5,231 bases of DNA, taken from positions 1 through 5,231 of the forward strand of contig JAFQPD010000029.1 in assembly GCA_017411945.1 (NCBI GenBank). Reading direction: 5' to 3'. A model generated the notes under the pieces. It made no database searches and was not told the DNA's origin. It worked only from the letters and a program-made list of their open reading frames with translations. This document shows, piece by piece, positions 4,958 through 5,231 of this stretch. Numbering within the stretch: the stretch's first letter is position 1; every line of letters starts with the position of its first letter. The DNA is from Mailhella sp. Its GTDB lineage: Bacteria > Desulfobacterota > Desulfovibrionia > Desulfovibrionales > Desulfovibrionaceae. The position numbers were made by a program, and so were the translations under genes.

Positions 4958-5051
4958 ATTACCCCTGGGGTGAAATTGCATGCATCGGCATGGAAAAACG
5001 CCCTTTGCGCAGTTTGGGAAAAAAGAAGCCCATTTTCACCCCAGGGGTAAT
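4958..5051. promoter_or_regulatory. 18-bp inverted repeat, two ACCCC-W-GGGGT sites in divergent spacer
   Basis: Positions 4958-4975 and 5034-5051 are perfect reverse complements over 18 bp, separated by 58 bp. Each arm contains an 11-bp palindrome, ACCCC-T-GGGGT or its complement, at 4961-4971 and 5038-5048, with centres 77 bp apart. Both copies lie between the divergent J-like and lemA starts (257 bp apart). This looks like a pair of operators for a dimeric regulator that could loop DNA. No clear sigma-70 promoter was found; TTGCCG (minus strand, 4953-4958) touches the left copy but has only a poor -10. The regulator is unknown. Confidence 0.6.
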
Positions 5052-5094
5052 AGAAATTCTTTCTGCTGCCCCGTAAGATGCCGTATGAATCGAA

Positions 5095-5112
5095 AGCCTT
5101 TTTCCAAAGGCT
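5095..5112. other. Small hairpin in lemA leader
   Basis: AGCCTTT-TTCC-AAAGGCT forms a perfect 7-bp stem with a 4-nt loop, 31 nt before the lemA start codon. No long T-run follows on either strand, so it is not a convincing terminator. A role in messenger stability or translation is possible but not shown. Confidence 0.35.
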
Positions 5113-5143
5113 CTCTTCCATCCTCTAACCTTGTGAGGGGCAT

Positions 5144-5231
5144 ATGATCATTGCAGGAATCGTGCTGGCTGTGGCACTCGTCATCGCCGTCTGGGGCATT
5201 GGCGTCTATAACGGGCTCATCCGGCTCCGCA
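5144..5231 (+). CDS. lemA: LemA family protein, N-terminal part
   Basis: The first 29 codons are visible before the window ends. They encode an N-terminal membrane segment (IIAGIVLAVALVIAVWGIGV) followed by YNGLIRLR, the sequence that opens LemA proteins just before their coiled-coil helical domain. LemA proteins are anchored in the membrane by this helix with the helical domain outside the cytoplasm; their biochemical role is poorly known. GAGGGG (5135-5140) lies 3 nt before the ATG, with GAGG 5 nt before, and fixes the start. It is transcribed away from the J-like gene and shares the spacer with the paired ACCCC-W-GGGGT sites. The identification rests on a short stretch, but one that is typical of the family. 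Confidence 0.8.
   Translation, partial: MIIAGIVLAVALVIAVWGIGVYNGLIRLR

Noticed and set aside
5095..5112. Hairpin as an intrinsic terminator
   Set aside because: The stem is only 7 bp and lacks a following T-run on either strand; it lies just upstream of lemA, where a terminator would make little sense.

Overview
The window joins two DNA regions of different character. Positions 1 to about 1490 are AT-richer accessory DNA: an IS200-type insertion sequence, a phage tail-fibre remnant and a serine recombinase. Positions about 1540 to 5231 are GC-rich and look like resident chromosome of a Gram-negative bacterium, with two lipoproteins bearing lipoboxes, a periplasmic SH3-type protein and LemA. 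The style of the proteins is reminiscent of Desulfovibrionaceae (Desulfovibrio/Bilophila-like), but that is an impression from memory and not a demonstrated assignment.

Left part. A tnpA gene on the minus strand runs off the left edge. Its leader holds a perfect 17-bp inverted repeat that buries the Shine-Dalgarno sequence, and a subterminal palindrome marks the left end of the element, as in IS200. Next comes a strong hairpin terminator (375-408), then an open frame (391-705) whose 3' two thirds resemble the C-terminus of phage tail fibres. A second terminator follows immediately, and then a complete serine recombinase gene (768-1430). A tail-fibre C-terminus beside a serine recombinase is the arrangement seen in phase-variable tail-fibre loci. 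Here the fibre piece has no convincing start and appears to be a leftover or silent cassette. A bidirectional terminator (1446-1488) closes this part.

Right part. Four minus-strand genes lie head to tail with gaps of 41, 37 and 51 nt and probably form one operon. In transcription order they are: a membrane-anchored J-domain-like protein lacking the HPD motif (3561-4886), a His/Pro-rich lipoprotein (3022-3519), a secreted bacterial SH3-domain protein (2259-2984) and a lipoprotein of unknown function (1548-2207). All four are predicted to be in the envelope or tethered to it, so they may act together there, but no function can be assigned. A lemA gene starts divergently at 5144. The 257-bp divergent spacer carries an 18-bp perfect inverted repeat whose arms each contain ACCCC-W-GGGGT, which looks like a pair of operators controlling one or both directions.

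No tRNA, rRNA, CRISPR array or replication origin was seen.
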